A DNA stretch of 38,275 nt from an uncultured Halanaerobiales bacterium (GTDB lineage Bacteria; Bacillota; Halanaerobiia; Halanaerobiales; M55B127). The DNA lies in assembly GCA_913055675.1 (NCBI GenBank), contig CAJXKY010000023.1, forward strand, positions 1-38,275. Direction: 5' to 3'. Under the pieces are notes generated by a model, which worked only from the letters and a program-made list of their open reading frames with translations, made no database searches and was not told where the DNA came from. Of this stretch, positions 8,591-16,403 are shown piece by piece. The position numbers and the translations under genes were made by a program. Positions within the stretch are counted from its first letter, which is position 1, and each line of letters starts with the position of its first letter.

Positions 8591-9307
8591 TTATTTTAAT
8601 TCTACTTTAGCATTGAAATTTACATTTATATTAACATCTTGAGGCGAAATATTAGGTACTGGTAAAGATTCTTGAGTACCCATTGTATTACTGCGCAGCA
8701 TACTATAGCTATAATTATAGACACTATAATTATCATTTACATCTAACTTCATTATCCTATAACTCACCTTATCTAGACTTTCTTTTATAATATCAGCTTT
8801 TTCTTTTATTTGTTCTATCCCTTTTTGAATTACTTTGTTTTTAGCCTCTTCAGGATTTTTCAGACCATAACTTATCCCCTTAATATTAGTACCTCCAACC
8901 GCTACTACTCTTTCAATAACATTTCCCAGCTGTTTTAAATTATCTATTTCAATTTTAATCATCGTTGAAACTTCATAATATTTAACTCTTTCTTTATTTT
9001 CTTCAAGAAATCTCTGATTTACACTAAATGTGGTAGTGGTATAAGTTAAATTCTCAAATTCTTTTAAAGCTTCTATTGTAGAATTCATGCGATTAGTGGT
9101 ATCACTATAGGCATCTTCTAACTCCCTTTTTTGTGACCAAACTTCAATATTAATATTGGCAGTCTCTGGCTTAAATGTTTCTTCTATCCGGTGGCTAATA
9201 TTTACCTCTGTGGTCTCAGTCTGTGCATTTACGTTAACAGCCTGTGAAAATGTTATGAACGCTATCAAAAAAAATATTAGTAAAACATAATTATTATTTT
9301 TTTTCAT
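8591..9307 (-). CDS. Exported SIMPL-domain (DUF541) protein
   Basis: The protein is 238 residues from the ATG at 9307, chosen because GGAGG lies 10 nt upstream and the sequence then opens with a classical signal peptide (MKKNNNYVLL, hydrophobic core to about residue 25, NVNAQ cleavage region). Reading further upstream would only add 17 residues inside the previous gene. The mature part has the SIMPL/DUF541 pattern: TTEVNISHRIEETFKPETA near its start, many short beta-strands, and a VGGTNIKGISYGLKNPEEAK segment. The family forms periplasmic or surface oligomers of unclear function. It starts 1 bp after the upstream phosphoesterase stop and is probably co-transcribed with it. Confidence 0.85.
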   Translation of the reverse strand: MKKNNNYVLLIFFLIAFITFSQAVNVNAQTETTEVNISHRIEETFKPETANINIEVWSQKRELEDAYSDTTNRMNSTIEALKEFENLTYTTTTFSVNQRFLEENKERVKYYEVSTMIKIEIDNLKQLGNVIERVVAVGGTNIKGISYGLKNPEEAKNKVIQKGIEQIKEKADIIKESLDKVSYRIMKLDVNDNYSVYNYSYSMLRSNTMGTQESLPVPNISPQDVNINVNFNAKVELK

Positions 9308-9308
9308 T

Positions 9309-10049
9309 TTATTTATTCCTCCCTCTAATGATTTCCGCAAACTCATCAGGTAACTCACTATTGTTTATATCTTGAGCTATCTTTTCATAATCGTATCTGA
9401 CACTCCTTATTTCCGTATTAACACTGTCTTTTTCAATGTTTAAAATTATATATTTTGGTTCAGTACTAAATAGCTTTTGACTCTTATGATAAGGTTTTTG
9501 TTTGCCTACACTTCCATCATTAATAACAATTTTATCATCTATTTTTTTAACATATGGAAGATGGGTATGTCCGGTCACCATTATATCGGCTTCATATTGT
9601 TCCAACATTTTTTTGATACTACTATCTGGATGGTTAAAGAATAAATACTGATTAATTTTACGTGGACTACCATGAACTAATAAGACCTTTTTACCTTCAA
9701 CTTCAAACTTAATATTTTCTTTCAAAGATTTTAGAAATTCTTTGTTTTCATCAGTAACTTCCTCTTTAGTCCATTTAAGTGATTTATCTCCTAAAGCTTC
9801 TTTTTCTTCAGTCTTATATGCACAACCACAGTCATCAAGATTAAAACCTACTCCTTTATCATAATTCCCCATTACTGTTTCAATTTCTTTTTCTTTAATT
9901 AACTCAATTACTTCATTTGGATAAGGTCCATAACCTACTAAATCTCCTAAGCAATACATCTTATCAATATCTTCATTTTCTAGATCTTCCATCACTGCCT
10001 CTAGAGCAGAAATATTGCCATGTATGTCAGAAAAAATTGCTACTTTCAT
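9309..10049 (-). CDS. Calcineurin-like metallophosphoesterase
   Basis: This 246-residue protein has the full metallophosphoesterase signature. D8 and H10 lie in SDIHGN, D36 in GDLVGYGP, N62 in GNYD, H126 in VHGSP, and H161/H163 in TGHTHLPY. These residues bind two metal ions in cyclic-nucleotide and related phosphodiesterases of the YfcE/MJ0936 class. There is no signal peptide, so it should be cytoplasmic. The length fits the larger members, with a small insert around residues 65-125. GGAGGGG precedes the ATG. It is the first gene of a two-gene unit with the SIMPL protein. The natural substrate is unknown. Confidence 0.92.
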   Translation of the reverse strand: MKVAIFSDIHGNISALEAVMEDLENEDIDKMYCLGDLVGYGPYPNEVIELIKEKEIETVMGNYDKGVGFNLDDCGCAYKTEEKEALGDKSLKWTKEEVTDENKEFLKSLKENIKFEVEGKKVLLVHGSPRKINQYLFFNHPDSSIKKMLEQYEADIMVTGHTHLPYVKKIDDKIVINDGSVGKQKPYHKSQKLFSTEPKYIILNIEKDSVNTEIRSVRYDYEKIAQDINNSELPDEFAEIIRGRNK

Positions 10050-10088
10050 TATATTTACCCCTCCAATTTTTACGACTTCTTTAATAAT

Positions 10089-10119
10089 AATAATACATTA
10101 TATAACTAGTATTATTCAA
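10089..10119 (-). promoter_or_regulatory. Putative promoter of the phosphoesterase-SIMPL unit, with inverted repeat
   Basis: On the reverse strand TTGAAT (10114-10119) and TATTAT (10090-10095) are 18 bp apart. Inverted repeat arms AATAATAC (10089-10096) and GTATTATT (10109-10116) cover both boxes. In such AT-rich DNA this pairing may be fortuitous. Confidence 0.4.
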
Positions 10120-10221
10120 GTTAATTTAAATAATTTGAGATGAATTTATAAAATATTAGAGGACAACGACATTTTATATTTAAGTTATAATAAGTATAAT
10201 AAAAATTTTGGAGTGTTAATA

Positions 10222-11982
10222 ATGAATAATAAAGAAAACACATACTCTTTTAAATATTTTTTTAATAATTACAGGAGCCGATATCTTTTAGGTATAGTCT
10301 GGTTAGTTTTAGTTGATGCTCTACAGTTAGTTATCCCCTGGCTTTTAGGGGACTTCACAGACCGGCTGCAGCTTAGAACAATTCAAATGAGGGGCATTAT
10401 ATACTATGCCCTTATTATTATTGGTGTGGCTATCTTAACAGCCATATTTAGATATCTTTGGCGCCTATATATAGTAGGAACCTCTCAATTATTAGAAAAA
10501 CAAATCCGCGAGAATTTTTATGATCATCTTTTGAAATTGTCTACAAATTATTTTAACGAACAAAAAACCGGAGATTTAATGGCTCATGCTACAAACGATA
10601 TAAAAGCCGTTCGTCAGGCTATGGGTCCTGGCGTGGTTATGTTTTTCGATGCATTATTTTTAACTGTTGCAACCATTACTATTTTACTTTTTAAAATTGA
10701 TATTAGGTTAACACTTATAGCATTAATACCTCTACCCTTTTTAGCAATAATTTCTACATATTTTAGTAAAACTATCCACGAAAAATTTACTGCTGTTCAA
10801 GAAGCATTTTCTAATTTAACAGATAAAGTACAGGAAAACTTCTCCGGAATCAGAGTTATTAAAGCCTTTACTCAAGAAGATAAAGAAATTGAAAAGTTCG
10901 CTAGCGCAAATAAATTAAACTTTGAAAAAAATATCGACTTAATCAAAACATGGGGTCTTTTTCATCCCATGATTCAGTTCATTACAGCCTTAAGCTTTTT
11001 AATTGTCATTTGGTATGGCGGAACACTTGTAATTCAAGGTGTTATATCACTGGGAGATTTTGTTGCCTTTAATAGTTATTTAGGGCTATTAACATGGCCA
11101 ATGATGGCAGTCGGATTTGTAATAAACTTACTCCAACGCGGTACTGCATCTCTTAAACGATTAAATAAAATATTTGCAGAAGAGGAAGAAATATATGACA
11201 AAGATGTTTTAGATATTGATAGTATTAATGGTGAAATAGAATTTAAGGACCTTTCTTTTAAATACAATGAAGATGAAGATTATGTTCTAAAAAATATCAA
11301 TTTGGATCTTAACCACGGTGAAACTACTGGAATTTTAGGCAGAACCGGATCCGGTAAAACAACTATTGTAAACCTATTATTAAGATTATTTAATGTTAAT
11401 AATAATGAAATTTTTATTGATGGACATGATATTAACTCACTAGCTATAAAACTTCTCAGAAAAGAAATTGGAATTGTACCACAGGATAATTTCTTGTTTT
11501 CCTCTACTATTGCTGATAATATTGCTTTTTTTGACCCCCTAAATACAGGGCGGGAAGAAATTGAAAAAGCAGCTAAAATAACTGAAATATATGATGATAT
11601 CATGGAATTCCCAAATGGTTTCGATACTATTTTAGGAGAAAGAGGTGTTACTCTTTCCGGGGGCCAAAAACAGAGAATATCAATGGCAAGAGCATTAATC
11701 AAAAAACCAAAGATCCTGATCCTAGATGATAGTTTCTCTGCAGTCGATACACAAACAGAAGAAAAAATATTGAATAATCTAGAACCCGTAATGAAAAACA
11801 GGACTGTTATCCTAATTTCACATCGTATATCCACTCTAAAAAATACAGATAAAATATTTGTTTTAGAAGAAGGACAAATTCTTGAGAGAGGTACTCATCA
11901 AGAACTAATTGAAAACGAACAACTTTATTATGATATTTATCAAAAACAACAACTGGAAGAAAAAATAGCTAACATAAATTAA
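10222..11982 (+). CDS. ABC exporter half-transporter, degenerate-site subunit (BmrC/YheI-like)
   Basis: This 586-residue protein fuses a six-helix exporter membrane domain (about 1-310) to an ATPase domain. The ATPase has Walker A GRTGSGKT (373-380), signature LSGGQ (478-482), Walker B LILD ending in D502, and the switch His in ISHRIS. Residue D503 occupies the position of the catalytic glutamate, the known mark of the non-hydrolysing site in heterodimeric exporters. I chose ATG 10222 over the in-frame GTG at 10213 because GGAG lies 8 nt upstream of the ATG and overlaps the GTG. TATAAT elements lie at 10186 and 10195 but their -35 boxes are weak. The next gene follows after 17 bp and encodes the complementary half. 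The pair resembles BmrC/BmrD multidrug exporters. Confidence 0.93.
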   Translation: MNNKENTYSFKYFFNNYRSRYLLGIVWLVLVDALQLVIPWLLGDFTDRLQLRTIQMRGIIYYALIIIGVAILTAIFRYLWRLYIVGTSQLLEKQIRENFYDHLLKLSTNYFNEQKTGDLMAHATNDIKAVRQAMGPGVVMFFDALFLTVATITILLFKIDIRLTLIALIPLPFLAIISTYFSKTIHEKFTAVQEAFSNLTDKVQENFSGIRVIKAFTQEDKEIEKFASANKLNFEKNIDLIKTWGLFHPMIQFITALSFLIVIWYGGTLVIQGVISLGDFVAFNSYLGLLTWPMMAVGFVINLLQRGTASLKRLNKIFAEEEEIYDKDVLDIDSINGEIEFKDLSFKYNEDEDYVLKNINLDLNHGETTGILGRTGSGKTTIVNLLLRLFNVNNNEIFIDGHDINSLAIKLLRKEIGIVPQDNFLFSSTIADNIAFFDPLNTGREEIEKAAKITEIYDDIMEFPNGFDTILGERGVTLSGGQKQRISMARALIKKPKILILDDSFSAVDTQTEEKILNNLEPVMKNRTVILISHRISTLKNTDKIFVLEEGQILERGTHQELIENEQLYYDIYQKQQLEEKIANIN

Positions 11983-11999
11983 TTTGAGGATGATAAGTT

Positions 12000-14072
12000 A
12001 TGCCAGACGATTTTAGAGAAGAAGAAAAAATCATGGGTAAAGCCTATGACTCCCGTCTAATGAAAAGGCTTTTAGAATATGCCTATCCCTACTGGAAAAT
12101 TTTAGTAGTATGTATACTATTGCTTTTAATAGTAACCGGTATTGAATTAGCCCGTCCATATTTAATTAAAATTGCAATTGATGATCATATAAATGCAATT
12201 GATAAACCAATGGTTGCCTTCCAGGTAGATGAATTTGAAAACAAAGGAGCAATATATAATAACCGTAGGTTTATCCGATTAGACAATTTAAACAATAATT
12301 ATCCAAACCGGCAGAATTATCAATTATATGAATTAGAAGGCAATTATTATCTCGTGGATGGACTAATTAATGAGAACGAAAAAACTACAATTGATAAGAA
12401 TGGGCAAATACTTCAAATTCAAAATGGTGAAAATAGTTATGATGCTCAATTGCTACCAGAAGAAGTTTTGGATGATTTTAGAGAACAGGATTATTATGCA
12501 CTCCAAAGAATAGCCTTAATATATTTATCAATAATTGTATTAGGATTTGGAATCAACTATTTACAGATTTATCTCTTAAATAAAACCACTCAAAAAATCA
12601 TCTATAATATGCGGCAGGAAATTTTTACCCATCTTCAAAAAATGTCATTAAGTTATTTTGATAAAAATCCGGTCGGAAGGCTGGTTACCAGAGTAACTAA
12701 CGATACTGAAACACTCAATGAAATGTATACAAATGTCTTAGTAAACTTATTTAAAGATATTTTTATCATTTTAGGAATAGTAATAATTATGTTTAGGCTT
12801 AATGTCCAATTAACATTAGTATCTTTAGCAATTGTACCTTTTGTAATAGCAGCAGCTTTTATTTTTCGTGATTACGCCCGTGATGCATACCGTATGGTAC
12901 GTATAAAATTGGCCAAGATCAATTCTGCTCTTTCGGAAAATATCTCCGGAATGGAAATTGTGCAGATTTTCAACCAAGAAAAAAGAAAACTACAAGAGTT
13001 TATTAGCATAAATGATGATTATTACGATGCTAGTATGCGGCAAATAAAAATATTTGCAGTTTTTAGACCTTCAATGGACCTTCTCTATTCTTTAGCATTA
13101 GCCATTTTGATTTGGTATGGTGGTGGCCGTGTATACAGTCAGGTATTACAGTTTGGGGTTTTATACGCCTTTATAAACTATATACAAAAATTCTTTAGAC
13201 CAATTAATGATTTAAGTGAGAAATATAATATGTTGCAGTCAGCAATGGCTTCTTCGGAAAGAATTTTTAAAATACTCGACACAGAAATTGATATAAAAGA
13301 ACCTAAAGATCCAGTTCAATTACCTGAAAATATAGAAGGTAAAGTTGAATTTAAAGATGTGTGGTTTGCTTACGAAGATAAAGAATGGGTTTTAAAAGAT
13401 ATTAATTTCGAAATAAAGTCTGGAGAAACAGTTGCCTTGGTAGGAGCCACCGGAGCTGGCAAAACTTCTATAATAAATTTGATAAGTCGATTTTATGATA
13501 TTCAATATGGAAAAATCTTAATAGATAACACTAATATCAAAGAAATTGAAAAAAACAGTTTAAGAGAAAAAATTGGAGTAGTCTTGCAGGATGTATTTTT
13601 ATTTACCGGCAATATAGGAAGCAACATTTCCTTAAATGTTGATCTGGACAAAAGTAGAATAAAAGAAACAGCCCAATATGTCAATGCAGATAAATTCATC
13701 TCTAAACTATCTAATAAATATGAACATGAAGTAAAAGAAAGAGGTTCTACTTTATCTGCAGGCCAAAAACAATTATTAGCATTTGCAAGGGCTTTAGCCT
13801 TTAATCCTGATATATTGGTATTAGATGAAGCAACTGCTAATATAGATACAGAAACCGAAATGTTAATCCAGGATGCACTGGAAAAACTTACGGCTGAAAG
13901 AACCACTATTGTTATTGCTCATCGTTTATCAACAATACAACATGCTGATAAAATTTTGGTAATGCATAAAGGAAAAATTAAAGAAAGAGGTACTCATCAA
14001 GAACTCTTATCTGAGAAGGGACTCTATTATAATTTATATCAACTTCAATACAAAGAACAAATGACCCAATAA
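12000..14072 (+). CDS. ABC exporter half-transporter with extracellular insert (BmrD/YheH-like)
   Basis: At 690 residues this is about 100 longer than its partner. The extra length lies between TM1 (about 33-59) and TM2: residues about 68-162 form a hydrophilic insert expected outside the cell, as described for BmrD-type subunits. The ATPase domain has Walker A GATGAGKT (482-489), signature LSAGQ (585-589, the second Gly-position replaced by Ala), Walker B LVLDE with the catalytic E610, and the switch His in IAHRLS. Thus this subunit supplies the functional Walker B and the altered signature. GAGG lies 10 nt before the ATG at 12000; an internal ATG at codon 12 is less well placed. With the preceding gene it should form a drug- or lipid-exporting heterodimer; the substrate is unknown. 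Confidence 0.93.
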   Translation: MPDDFREEEKIMGKAYDSRLMKRLLEYAYPYWKILVVCILLLLIVTGIELARPYLIKIAIDDHINAIDKPMVAFQVDEFENKGAIYNNRRFIRLDNLNNNYPNRQNYQLYELEGNYYLVDGLINENEKTTIDKNGQILQIQNGENSYDAQLLPEEVLDDFREQDYYALQRIALIYLSIIVLGFGINYLQIYLLNKTTQKIIYNMRQEIFTHLQKMSLSYFDKNPVGRLVTRVTNDTETLNEMYTNVLVNLFKDIFIILGIVIIMFRLNVQLTLVSLAIVPFVIAAAFIFRDYARDAYRMVRIKLAKINSALSENISGMEIVQIFNQEKRKLQEFISINDDYYDASMRQIKIFAVFRPSMDLLYSLALAILIWYGGGRVYSQVLQFGVLYAFINYIQKFFRPINDLSEKYNMLQSAMASSERIFKILDTEIDIKEPKDPVQLPENIEGKVEFKDVWFAYEDKEWVLKDINFEIKSGETVALVGATGAGKTSIINLISRFYDIQYGKILIDNTNIKEIEKNSLREKIGVVLQDVFLFTGNIGSNISLNVDLDKSRIKETAQYVNADKFISKLSNKYEHEVKERGSTLSAGQKQLLAFARALAFNPDILVLDEATANIDTETEMLIQDALEKLTAERTTIVIAHRLSTIQHADKILVMHKGKIKERGTHQELLSEKGLYYNLYQLQYKEQMTQ

Positions 14073-14143
14073 TGAAATTTTTAATAAAGTTGCAGGAATC
14101 ATAATTGTTTTAACGAATTATATATATACTAGGAGGCGATCCT

Positions 14144-14260
14144 ATGGAATTAAACCCGCCTGAAAAAGATGGTTATTATGCCCTGTTACTTTCGATTCTC
14201 AAGGGTTATTCTGCCAGTAAAGCATTATCTTATATTAAAAATGGTCAATCCAGAGCTTAA
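14144..14260 (+). CDS. Small protein of 38 residues, function unknown
   Basis: An ATG preceded by a perfect AGGAGG at 7 nt opens a 38-codon frame ending in TAA. The product starts MELNPPEKDGYYALLLSILK and continues with GYSASKALSYIKNGQSRA. It is amphipathic and helix-prone from about residue 9 to 32, has no cysteines and no clear membrane span. It lies 71 bp after the exporter operon with no terminator between, so it may be its last gene; the first terminator is at 14419-14453. I do not recognise a family. The strong ribosome site is the main support for it being real. Confidence 0.55.
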   Translation: MELNPPEKDGYYALLLSILKGYSASKALSYIKNGQSRA

Positions 14261-14343
14261 AATTTAAATTATAAGTACTTAATTTAATCAAATAGATCAT
14301 CCAATTGTATAAACTTACTTATAATTATATATTTATTAACTAG

Positions 14344-14364
14344 TTATCCACAAACTGTGTATAA
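14344..14364. promoter_or_regulatory. Inverted pair of DnaA-box-like 9-mers (pair 1)
   Basis: TTATCCACA at 14344-14352 matches the DnaA consensus TTATNCACA. After 3 nt, TGTGTATAA at 14356-14364 is the same consensus (TTATACACA) on the other strand. The same arrangement and spacing recur at 15152-15172. No dnaA, dnaN or other origin gene is nearby. Confidence 0.6.
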
Positions 14365-14418
14365 CTGATAACAATTACTATTTAAATTATAGTTTTCAAC
14401 TCAACTTTCATAATGATT

Positions 14419-14453
14419 AAAAAAAGGCCCCTTAATTTTACGGGGCCTTTTTT
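14419..14453. terminator. Bidirectional terminator between the small ORF and the Spy-like gene
   Basis: GGCCCC (14426-14431) pairs with GGGGCC (14442-14447), extended by an A-run on one side and a T-run on the other. It can stop the rightward ABC/small-protein transcript and the leftward Spy-like transcript, whose stop is at 14462. Confidence 0.9.
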
Positions 14454-14461
14454 AATATATT

Positions 14462-15052
14462 TTAGAAACAAAAACCTCTATTTGTTCCTCTCATTCCGCC
14501 TCGGAAACTGTTGGAATTAGAGTTAACTTGCATATGTCCTGTCCCAAATCCAAACATTGGTTTCCTATTATATGAAAAACTGCGAGCTCCTGGCCCGAAA
14601 GATCTATTACCTAATCCTAAACGATAATCTTCTTCCATAATCATATTTAACTGTTCTTTATTTAAACCTTCTCTCATATTATTTAAATATTCTTTTTGAG
14701 CCTCATCGATTTTTGCCTGAATATTATCAATTTCATTTTCTAAAGTGGTTATTGTTTCATCAGATTCATCTTTTAAAATTTCAGATCTTAGTTCAACTCT
14801 TTTATTTCTTAAACTTTCAGTCAACTCTTCCCTTTGATAAAAATATTCTTCCTGTAAATTTGCTAATTTTTCGGCCTGTTCATCTTCTAATTCTAAACTA
14901 TTCACATTATTTTGCTGATAAGTAGGACTCTGACTAATATTATTGTTCACATTTCCCTGAGCTAATCCTCCACCGTGGGCCCCTACTGATAAAGCTCCAA
15001 AACCTAAAACAATAAGTGATAAAATTAATGTTGTTGCAATAATTTTCTTCAT
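14462..15052 (-). CDS. Exported Spy/ZraP-like protein
   Basis: This 196-residue protein opens with a clear signal peptide (MKKIIATTLI, hydrophobic to about residue 22, SVGA before residue 26). Residues about 53-130 form a charged helical region: LELEDEQAEKLANLQEEYFY, then REELTESLRNKRVELRSEIL, then a second helix ending in LNNMREGLNKEQLNMIMEED. This two-helix layout with a Leu-x-x-x-Gln-type repeat is that of the Spy/CpxP/ZraP family of envelope chaperones and metal-stress proteins. The tail from about 135 is rich in Gly, Ser, Asn and Arg and ends in GFCF. AGGAG lies upstream of the ATG. It is monocistronic. Family membership is moderately sure; the exact role is not. Confidence 0.7.
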   Translation of the reverse strand: MKKIIATTLILSLIVLGFGALSVGAHGGGLAQGNVNNNISQSPTYQQNNVNSLELEDEQAEKLANLQEEYFYQREELTESLRNKRVELRSEILKDESDETITTLENEIDNIQAKIDEAQKEYLNNMREGLNKEQLNMIMEEDYRLGLGNRSFGPGARSFSYNRKPMFGFGTGHMQVNSNSNSFRGGMRGTNRGFCF

Positions 15053-15084
15053 ATTGATCTCTCCTTTTTATTTACTGTAATTTA

Positions 15085-15116
15085 ATTATAGAGATTAAAT
15101 ATGAAGGAAATATGAA
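15085..15116 (-). promoter_or_regulatory. Promoter of the Spy-like gene with 11-bp-period direct repeats
   Basis: On the reverse strand a perfect TATAAT (15085-15090) has no good -35 box. Instead two exact copies of TTCATATTT lie at 15097-15105 and 15108-15116, repeating with an 11-bp period across the place where -35 should be. Such spacing is typical of OmpR/PhoB-type response-regulator sites. Confidence 0.5.
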
Positions 15117-15151
15117 TTTATAATAAATTTCATTACGAACCTTTGTTTTAG

Positions 15152-15183
15152 TTATGCACAATCTGTGGATAAGTTGTGAACAA
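15152..15183. promoter_or_regulatory. Inverted pair of DnaA-box-like 9-mers (pair 2)
   Basis: TTATGCACA at 15152-15160 and TGTGGATAA (TTATCCACA on the reverse strand) at 15164-15172 are separated by 3 nt, as in the first pair. A weaker box, TTGTTCACA on the reverse strand (15175-15183), follows. Confidence 0.6.
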
Positions 15184-15196
15184 ATATTCGTATTAG

Positions 15197-15898
15197 CTAA
15201 TATTTTATATCAAAAAGTCCATATAACCAGTCAATGATCTTATCTCTGTATATAAATCCTATTGCAAAGAAAAGCCCTGCAATGATAGCAATCAGCAATG
15301 CCATTTTATACTTTTGATTACCAATATTTGCTCCTAAATAGGCTGAAAAAATAATTGCAGGCAAACGGGCGAACATCGTAATTAAGATGAATTTGAAATA
15401 TCCGACCGGAGTTAGCCCAGCAAAATAAGCTAAAGCATCTTTAGGGGTCCCTGGGATAGAATATAGCAAAAAGAGTACAGTCCCGCCCCTTTTCTCTTCA
15501 TTTATAAATACATTCCATCTACTAAACATTTGTTTAGGTACGACTCTTTTAACAAAGTCATATCCTAAAAACCTGGCAATAAAAAAACTAATAAATGACC
15601 CTATCGCTATCCCAATAATAGAATATATTGAACCCAAAGTAGTACCAAACAGATAACCTGCCACTATTTCAACTACTTCACCTGGAATTATAAATATTAT
15701 AACCTGAATAATTTGAACTAAGATAAACATTAGAATATGGTAAGTGCCAAAATCTGAGATCCATTCTTTTAACTTAGCTGGATCTTTTAATAGGGTATAA
15801 ATATCTTCTCCTAAAAAATATGCTAATATAAATATACCTATAAAAAATATTATTAGAAAAAACATCTTTATTTTAATATGATAAGGAGTATTCTTCAT
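15197..15898 (-). CDS. VTT-domain (TVP38/TMEM64, DedA-like) membrane protein
   Basis: The protein is 233 residues with about six membrane segments. The VTT/SNARE-associated motifs are present: IPGEVVEIVAGYLFG followed by GIAIGSFISFFIARFLGYDF, and the later YSIPGTPKDALAYFAGLTP, which contains the conserved F/Y..PG.P.D..Y..G pattern. Members of the family act in membrane-lipid scrambling or transport and membrane homeostasis. I chose ATG 15898: GGGGGA lies 6 nt upstream, while the alternative TTG seven codons earlier has no ribosome site. There is no clear terminator before the DnaA-box-like pair at 15152-15172. It seems to be expressed alone. Confidence 0.9.
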   Translation of the reverse strand: MKNTPYHIKIKMFFLIIFFIGIFILAYFLGEDIYTLLKDPAKLKEWISDFGTYHILMFILVQIIQVIIFIIPGEVVEIVAGYLFGTTLGSIYSIIGIAIGSFISFFIARFLGYDFVKRVVPKQMFSRWNVFINEEKRGGTVLFLLYSIPGTPKDALAYFAGLTPVGYFKFILITMFARLPAIIFSAYLGANIGNQKYKMALLIAIIAGLFFAIGFIYRDKIIDWLYGLFDIKY

Positions 15899-15960
15899 TA
15901 TTATCCCCCAAAGTTCCAAAATTAATCAATTTCAATTTAATAATAACATAATCTATATAA

Positions 15961-15999
15961 TAAAAAAATACCATCTCAAAGCTTTTTTTGAAATGGTAT
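15961..15999 (-). terminator. Terminator of the flavodoxin-TetR-FMN operon
   Basis: On the reverse strand ATACCAT and TTTGA pair with TCAAA and ATGGTAT across a one-base mismatch (stem 15968-15999), followed by T7. It lies 14 bp past the stop of the FMN-binding gene. Confidence 0.85.
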
Positions 16000-16012
16000 A
16001 AATATAATTAAC

Positions 16013-16390
16013 TTAATTCGTCAAACTATTTTCAACAGCTTTTAAAATCACATTACTACTAGCTGTCGCATTAGAAATAGTATCTACTTCTAAACTTTGC
16101 TTTTCTATAATGTCCGACAAAATAGACTCAGCAGGTTTACCACGCCAATTATCATGTTTTATCAACTTAATATCATTAATTCTATTACCTTTAACCTCTG
16201 TTTCAACTTCTACAGTAATTAATCCTGCTTGAGCAGCCCCACTGTATATTCCATCTTCAATCTCGCTAAGATTAACATTTGTAATTTTTATTGAATCTAT
16301 TTCCTCATCCATTCCAGAGAAGACAATTGCAAAATAAACAAAAAACCCAATTACTAACACCAAAAACACTATTCCAATCTTTTTAAACAT
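16013..16390 (-). CDS. Membrane-anchored FMN-binding domain protein
   Basis: This 125-residue protein has one N-terminal membrane segment (about 5-25) and an FMN_bind domain. The domain pattern is visible: EDGIYSGAAQAGLITVEVE, then IKLIKHDNWRGKP, then DTISNATASS near residue 105. The last is the flavinylation-type motif D-[ST]-x-[ST]-G-A-T, in which the Thr is esterified to FMN in NqrC/RnfG-like proteins; here the Gly is Asn. The domain should sit outside the cytoplasm and take part in electron transfer. AGGAAGG precedes the ATG. It is the last gene of an operon with a TetR regulator and a flavodoxin-like protein, so two flavin proteins share one control. Confidence 0.85.
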   Translation of the reverse strand: MFKKIGIVFLVLVIGFFVYFAIVFSGMDEEIDSIKITNVNLSEIEDGIYSGAAQAGLITVEVETEVKGNRINDIKLIKHDNWRGKPAESILSDIIEKQSLEVDTISNATASSNVILKAVENSLTN

Positions 16391-16403
16391 CTTTACCTTC
16401 CTT

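Noticed and set aside
11280..11834. A 184-codon reverse-strand frame inside the first ABC subunit
   Set aside because: It lies antisense to the conserved ATPase domain and shows no start signal or family pattern.
13502..13906. A 134-codon reverse-strand frame inside the second ABC subunit
   Set aside because: Antisense shadow of Walker and signature motifs; no independent support.
14344..15172. A chromosomal origin of replication
   Set aside because: Only two box pairs are present, there is no AT-rich unwinding element clearly associated, and dnaA, dnaN and gidA/rpmH are absent.
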